In this document: positions 59,501-64,000 of the stretch, in pieces | Numbering within the stretch: the stretch's first letter is position 1 | Layout of the letters: every line of letters starts with the position of its first letter | DNA from: Scatophagus argus | Lineage: Eukaryota > Chordata > Actinopteri > Scatophagidae | DNA length: 64,000 nucleotides | Assembly (NCBI RefSeq): GCF_020382885.2 | Contig: NC_058506.1 | Span: 23,136,818 to 23,200,817 of the forward strand | Reading direction: 5' to 3' | Program-made: the position numbers and the translations under genes | Notes under the pieces: generated by a model | Told to the model about the DNA's origin: nothing | Databases searched by the model: none | What the model saw: the letters and a program-made list of their open reading frames with translations, nothing else

Positions 59501-62500
59501 CCCACAACATCTGATTGGCAAGCTGAGCCTGCTGGGCCTGAAGACCTCCCTCTGCAACTGGATTCTGGACTTCCTGACAGGGAGACCTCAGACAATCGGC
59601 AGCAGCATCTCCAGCACCACCACACTGAGCACTGCGGCCCCACAGGGCTGAGTGCTCAGTCAACTGCTGTTCAATCTGTTGACTCATTGAACCCCATCAT
59701 AAGGTTTGCTGATGACACAACTGTGGTGGATCTAATCAGAAACAATGATGTTTGATGATTGAGCAACAACAATGATGAGTCTGCATACAGAGAGGAAACA
59801 ACTAGAAGCCTGGTGCAGAACCAACAACCTGTCTCTGAACGTGGACAAGACAAAAGAGATGGTTGTTGACTTGAGGAGAGACTGGGGAACCACATTCCGC
59901 TGACCATCAACGGATCCTCAGTGGAGATCATCAAGAGCACTAACCACTACATACATACTACATACTGAGATGAATTCTTTCCCCAAGCCATCGGACTCCT
60001 AAACTCCCCGGGACAGGACTGACACAGTCACAGTCACACACATACACAAACACGCACACAGTTCACACCTCTGCACTACACCCACTTTAACAACCGCACC
60101 TGAATGTCTTACTGTATTGTCTTGTCCCTCTTGTCTGTCTTGTGCTCGACTGTGTATATACTGTGGATATCCTAGCATATTTTTATTTTTATTTTTTAGG
60201 TTTTCATTCTATATTTATATGTTTGTTCTTTTTTGTATTTCTATTTTGTTTTACTTCTGTGTGACATCCTGGAGGAATGATGACTCCTTGAGCCCTTGAA
60301 AAGCATGTCATCCAAGTACCAAAGACACCTTCTCCAAAGTATTTTGAGTTACATGAAGTGCAGTTTAGTGTGGGGAACACATGAGAACCCGACAGGACTG
60401 CATCACGATGAGGTGAAATAAGCTGGTAAGGAGATACTGCTTTTTTGTCAGAGGCAGCTGAGCTGCTGACAGGAACCTGGAGCCTGGAGAACTCTATCCA
60501 AACACGTCGTCTCTGCTGATCTTTACTTTCATTCATGTAAAGACACACCTGTAGACACACACACACCTGCTGGGATTATGAGTCCATCAAGTGTGGATTT
60601 CTGGGAAAAGTTTCTGAGGAGCAGAAGCTGAAGCAGAAAATGTTCATATGATCATCTTTTAGAATTTTTTTTAATCAGTGATGAAATGGAAAGTACATTT
60701 ACACAAGTACTTGAATATTTTCATTTTATGAACTTTTTTCTTTTACTCCACTACATTTTTGTTGTACTTTTCACTCCACAAAATTCACTTAAACTGTCAA
60801 TGGACCAGTTTCTTAATGTAATAAATGTTGTTTGCACAACTAACGTGGATGTTTGGACCGGGTCCCTGTAAATCTGACTTCCACTCTGCAGGTATGTCTG
60901 CCACCAGGTGTGAAATCAGACTGCTGATTGAGTAAGCCTGGCATCATCTGTGTCGGCTGTCGTGTCTTCTTTAGAGGCTAAATGAATGAAAAAACTTGTT
61001 GGTGTGTTTTTGTCCTGTGCTGTTGGCAGTTGATACACTGAGTGACTTTCTGAACTCTATTTATATAGTGCCAAATCACAGCCAACAGTTGTCTCATGAC
61101 ACTTTGGAGTTAGAGCAGGTCTAGACCAAACTCTTTAATTTGACTGCTTGAAAACAATGTTCCCAGTTCAAATGTATATAAAGTCATTAAAATGAGCTGC
61201 AGCATTAAAGTGATAGATGGATATATAGATAGATAGATAGATACTTTATTGATCCTGAGGGAAATTCAAGATGTGATGAACACATTAATGCATTACTAAT
61301 TATGATCCAGTGTAAACATTTCTCTAAACGTTTCTCTGGACTCAGATGTTCAGTGCTGTCATGTTTTCTTTTGGACTTTTAAACTCTGTTTGTTAATCAG
61401 TGACAGAAAGCTGTGAACATAACCTGCCTGTGCAAACAAGAACCAGAAGCTCCAAACTACAACCAATTTGGCCACTTCAATAATCCAGTTTAGCAAACCA
61501 GCTGACCGGTAGAAATGGGGAGCTATGATGGTTAACTGATAAGGGTTAGTTCAAACTCATCTGACTGTGTTTGGTTGATACCTGATCTACTTTACTCAAG
61601 TACTGCCCTTGAGTAAATGTACTGAGTAAAAGCAGGATTTATGACTGTAGGGAGGATCATCTGATAAGTGGCATGTTGTTCTCAGAGATATTTTCAACTG
61701 AATTTTTATACTGTGGCTCCATATTATCCACCATCATATCATATTTTATTTTTTAACTTAGATTATTTGCTCAAACTATCACATTTTCACTCTACATGTC
61801 CATGTTTTGAAGACTTTAATATTGACTGTTCAGTTAAAATTTACAAACAGTCTCCTAACCCTGGCTGAATAATCGTGCTAACTGATTAATGACCTTGTCC
61901 TCATCTCCTTAAGGGTCTGACAAATATAGTAGTTGTGCATGACACAGACTACATACTGCTACTGATTAAATAATCTGAAATAAACAGTAACTCTCTGGAA
62001 AACAATCTTATCAAATTCAAGTCTAGTCAAGGAAAGTGATTGGGACTGATAGTACAGTAAATCCAAATTAATTGATTAACAATTTCACTCAATCAGTGGA
62101 GGATCTTGCTGAAAAATTGTGAAATGTAATGGAAGCATTTGAGACCTTACAAAGGTTTCTGACACTATGATGCATGACACATTTCAGAACAAAACAAAAC
62201 TTAAACAATCCATTCTTTGCATCACGTCTTCAATGTAGAGAGCAACATGTTAAAATAAATGTGGTGTCCCACAGGGTTGAATGTTAGGATCTCTGCCTTT
62301 CAGCTAATGCATAAATGATTTGCCAACAGCTGGGGGTCAAATGTTTGCTGATGACACACATTCATTATTGTGAGATTCAACAATAATGATCAAACCCCAA
62401 ATGGTAGAAAGATTATCAGTGGGCTTTTCCATGAAGGGAATTAATGAAGGTAAGCCGACAGCACAGATCAAGAGGAAACCACAGGTGTCAGTGATCTGAG

Positions 62501-63357
62501 AGTCTGAGGTTTTGCTTTGTCTCCCAGCACAAATTTGATGAATGTGTTAATAAAAAATGTGTTAATAAAAAAAAGTAAGTAAAAGTAAATCTGATCCGTT
62601 TAAGAATGAGGAAACATTAAAGAAACAGACAAGATATTAAAGCAGCTGTACAGGAACACAGTGATGACAATCTTTTTTCCATTCATCTTTTTCAGTAAAT
62701 TTAATAAAAAGATGAAAGACTGAAAGAGAAGCCAACCTGTGATCACAGCTGAAGCTCAGGTGAGTGTCAACTTTGTATAACCAGGTCACATGATGAATTT
62801 AGACTTTTATTTATTTGCATAACTTACCTGAAGTTGTTTCATTAATGATGAGTTTGTTAAAGGAGAAAAGTCTGACACATAGAAGTACATACTGCACTGT
62901 AGTTCTGCATTTAATTAGTATAGTTACTCACTGCAGAGTCATATTACTAACATAAAATATAATCAGTTCCTACAGATAATAAATATGATTATGGGTTAAT
63001 TAACTGAGCTCCAGACTGAGCACATTAATACATCAGTATCTAACAGAAAAACTTCACGGTCTGAGTCCTCGATCCTGATTGACTGCAGAATGAGTACTTT
63101 ACCTTTGGTACTTTAGGTATATTTTGATGTTAATACTTTTCTACTTGAACAAATTTGGATTTAAACTGGTTAATGTCAGATAAGGTTGAACTGGTCTGTG
63201 CTGGATAAACTGGTTAGTGAACTGGTCAGTGAAATGATCTCACCGTGGTGCTGACGGCGAGCGGCAACAGGATGAATGGGCTGCAGATGAGGATGACGAT
63301 GCTCTTCAACCTCCAGACCTGCTGCAACATTTTCACTCGCAGAAGAAGAACCGACAT
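44521..63357 (-). CDS. slc13a5: Sodium-coupled citrate/dicarboxylate cotransporter (NaCT type)
   Basis: Thirteen minus-strand exons join in phase: 63244-63357, 57482-57610, 56457-56593, 55674-55906, 51724-51885, 51428-51614, 51118-51240, 50717-50929, 46258-46361, 45732-45853, 45481-45642, 44742-44879 and 44521-44649, giving 650 aa. Diagnostic parts: [32 protein letters not shown], the first sodium motif SNT (144-146) in [31 protein letters not shown], the second SNV (547-549) in [16 protein letters not shown], and [20 protein letters not shown] near the end. SLC13A5 carries citrate with sodium into cells across the plasma membrane. The last exons fit SLC13A5 better than SLC13A2 or A3, and med31 is the neighbour as in mammals. 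It is about 80 residues longer than the human protein, mostly in the loop encoded by exons 4-6. Start: 63357, with a second in-frame ATG nine codons on. Confidence 0.93.
46370..49489. other. Large slc13a5 intron 8, first part
   Basis: Long intronic stretch without recognisable exon or element of known class. One ZNF143-like motif (CTTCTGGGAGTTGTAGTTTT) lies just before it in intron 9, at about 46067-46086. Confidence 0.45.
49490..49590 (-). mobile_element. 3' fragment of the tRNA-derived SINE
   Basis: TTTTCTATACCGCTTATCTG, GGGCTGGAGCCTATCCCAGT and ACAGGCGAGAGGCGG match the 3' part of the reversed SINE at 29045-29125. The tRNA-like head is missing. Confidence 0.8.
49860..49960 (+). repeat. 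CCCTAA telomere-like repeats next to a LINE-type tail
   Basis: Four CCCTAA-type units occupy 49866-49890. They are followed at once by TGTGAATTTCCCCATTGTGG, a LINE-type 3' end with three TATCT-type units (49935-49960). Confidence 0.85.
49961..50716. other. slc13a5 intron 8, last part
   Basis: No feature recognised apart from the end of the intron before exon 8. Confidence 0.4.
52885..53385 (+). repeat. Dispersed 0.4-0.5-kb repeat, copy 2, inside the L2 element
   Basis: Homologous along its length to 19085-19510. The L2 sequence breaks off after ATTTCACTCAATCTGGCAGT ACAG and resumes near AGGAAGGTCCTACTGACTGC, as judged from the copy at 7040-7120. CTTAG appears at both junctions, but a clear target duplication could not be fixed by eye. 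Confidence 0.7.
54285..54670 (+). mobile_element. Full-length tRNA-derived SINE with perfect 13-bp target duplication
   Basis: SINE body 54298-54657. The head starts GGGCGGCACGGTGGTGCAGT, with A box TGGTGCAGTGG at 54309-54319 and B box GGTTCGAATCC at 54353-54363, both close to the tRNA consensus. The 3' end is AAGCGGTATAGAAAATGGAT then GG. The flanks 54285-54297 and 54658-54670 are both AATTATACATCAT. Removing the SINE and one flank rejoins the L2 reading frame around NYTS. Confidence 0.95.
55600..55672. repeat. CT-rich microsatellite next to the slc13a5 exon 4 donor
   Basis: CTCTCT/TCTTT runs reach to about 55662, and the minus-strand donor GTACGA is at 55673-55668. The repeat therefore starts within the first dozen bases of the intron. 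Confidence 0.85.
57230..57335 (+). mobile_element. L2 3'-UTR fragment
   Basis: TAGACCTGCTCTAATTGGAA then AGTGTCATGAAACAACTGTT and GGTGCTATATAAATAAATTG is the L2 3' terminus seen at 21110-21205 and, reversed, at 61025-61140. Confidence 0.75.
57943..58107 (-). mobile_element. Reversed retroposon 3' end, second copy
   Basis: Nearly the same as 20684-20866: GATACAAGATAGGTTTATTT, CACGGTACAATGTGCAATGA and TGTCCCTGCTACCAAAAAAT. Located in slc13a5 intron 1. Confidence 0.75.
58842..60300 (+). mobile_element. Non-LTR retrotransposon fragment with internal deletion
   Basis: An EEP remnant ([20 protein letters not shown], about 58866-58925) is joined to an RT region: [33 protein letters not shown] (about 59347-59403) and [20 protein letters not shown]. 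The palm motif is decayed ([13 protein letters not shown] in place of the usual DFSSAFNTI), so the first catalytic Asp is lost. A stop follows [13 protein letters not shown] at 59649-59651, and later pieces (FADDTTVV at about 59707-59729, [14 protein letters not shown] at about 59828-59868) are in shifted frames. The middle part between EEP and RT is missing. Jockey-superfamily type. In slc13a5 intron 1, antisense. Confidence 0.85.
60301..61024. other. slc13a5 intron 1 stretch, nothing recognised
   Basis: No exon or known element seen, apart from a CA run near 60556-60570. Confidence 0.4.
61025..61140 (-). mobile_element. Reversed L2 3'-UTR fragment
   Basis: CTCTATTTATATAGTGCCAA then GTCTCATGACACTTTGGAGT and AGAGCAGGTCTAGACCAAAC is the reverse of the L2 terminus at 57230-57335. 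Confidence 0.75.
61210..61272 (-). mobile_element. Reversed LINE-type 3' tail with GATA run
   Basis: ATAGATAGATAGATACTTTA then TTGATCCTGAGGGAAATTCA is the reverse complement of the GATCAATAAAG-type tail with a TATC microsatellite. Confidence 0.7.
61273..63243. other. slc13a5 intron 1, last part
   Basis: AT-rich intron. Around 62250-62365 the words CCCACAGGGTTGAATGTTAG and TTTGCTGATGACACACATTC recall the PQG and FADDT boxes of a LINE reverse transcriptase, so a very decayed fragment is likely. Nothing else recognised. Confidence 0.4.
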
Positions 63358-63471
63358 GGATGATGATGATGGTGGTGAAGGAAAAAATGATGATGATGCC
63401 AGTCTAAATGACTGAGAACTGTATCAAAGAGACTCTTCTCTCTCTTTACTGTACGCACTCAGTTTGAAACC

Positions 63472-63605
63472 CAACTTCTCTCCCTCCCTCCCTCCATCTG
63501 TCTGTCTCTCCCTCCATTTGTCTGTCCGTCTGTCTCTCTCCCTCCTTCCCTCCCTCCCTCCATCTGTCTGTCTCTCTGTCTCTCTCTCCCTCCGTCTGTC
63601 TTTGT
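63472..63605. repeat. CCCT/CTGT compound microsatellite upstream of slc13a5
   Basis: CTCCCTCCCTCC, TCTGTCTGTCTC and CTCTCTCTCC units alternate about 115-250 bp upstream of the slc13a5 start codon. Confidence 0.9.
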
Positions 63606-63671
63606 CTCATTCTAACACATTTGTGATGCATTTCACAGTCGACAAAATAAATATTAACTTTATGTGAATTA

Positions 63672-63700
63672 CCACACACACACACACACACACACACACG
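63672..63700. repeat. CA dinucleotide microsatellite
   Basis: About 14 CA units. Confidence 0.9.
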
Positions 63701-64000
63701 TTATCTCCACAGGGCAAACACAGGAGAGGAAATCAGATCTCCTGTTTACGTTACACTGAGCTTTTATATTCCTGCACTGATTTAACAGATTTGCATTCTG
63801 AGGAGAAACATCTGATAAGCATGAATGTGACAGACATGAACATGAACATGAAGCCTGATGTTCTACATGTCCTGGAGAACAGTCTGAAGACATCAGGGTG
63901 ATTTTAGAGATTGTTTTACAAGTCTGTACGGTCTCAACAATAAACCTCCACTACGAACAACACCATCTGTCCGCTCTGTGGATTGATAAACTCACAACTT

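Overview
The window is nuclear DNA from a ray-finned fish, most likely a percomorph teleost. Short GT-AG exons encode vertebrate proteins, and the intervening sequence is packed with fish-type repeats: L2-like LINEs, tRNA-derived SINEs, LINE 3' tails built around a GATCAATAAAG core, and CA/GT arrays. I saw no bacterial genes, viral genes or CRISPR array. All exon models were built by eye from splice sites, reading phase and remembered family sequences; none was checked by alignment or RNA.

Six protein genes can be assembled. A FAM122/PABIR-like PP2A-regulator relative lies on the minus strand at 3.5-9.5 kb (9 exons, 225 aa). A schwannomin-interacting-protein-1-like coiled-coil gene lies on the plus strand at about 11.5-16.7 kb (6 coding exons, 228 aa) and is divergent from the first. 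A P2Y-type nucleotide GPCR is on plus at 24.5-28.1 kb (2 coding exons, 460 aa). An FMO GS-OX-like flavin monooxygenase is on minus at 30.2-34.8 kb (8 exons, 433 aa). The Mediator subunit med31 is on minus at 38.2-40.5 kb (4 exons, 131 aa). A sodium/citrate cotransporter of the slc13a5 type is on minus at 44.5-63.4 kb (13 exons, 650 aa). A possible 64-codon gene is head-to-head with med31. In mammals MED31 and SLC13A5 lie in the same chromosomal neighbourhood (human 17p13), so at least that part looks like conserved synteny. The genes are individually regulated housekeeping, transport and signalling genes; nothing suggests that they form one pathway.

Mobile DNA fills many of the introns. A 5'-truncated LINE with a 31-bp target duplication sits in intron 7 of the FAM122-like gene, and an L2 endonuclease fragment sits in its intron 5. 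Intron 4 of slc13a5 holds a 3.4-kb L2 element that was itself interrupted by a 0.5-kb repeat and by a tRNA-SINE with a perfect 13-bp target duplication. An L2 ORF1 with a nearly intact SGNH-esterase domain lies between med31 and slc13a5. Large minisatellites occupy intron 1 of the SCHIP1-like gene (12-bp unit, about 1.2 kb), intron 6 of the FMO gene (G-rich, 152-bp duplication), the FMO upstream region (CA/CT composite), and intron 3 of med31, where a pyrimidine tract runs up to the acceptor. I found no new multi-gene system. The best leads are the altered PP2A-inhibitory segment of the FAM122-like protein, the P2Y receptor lacking the TM7 proline, and the small med31-divergent ORF.
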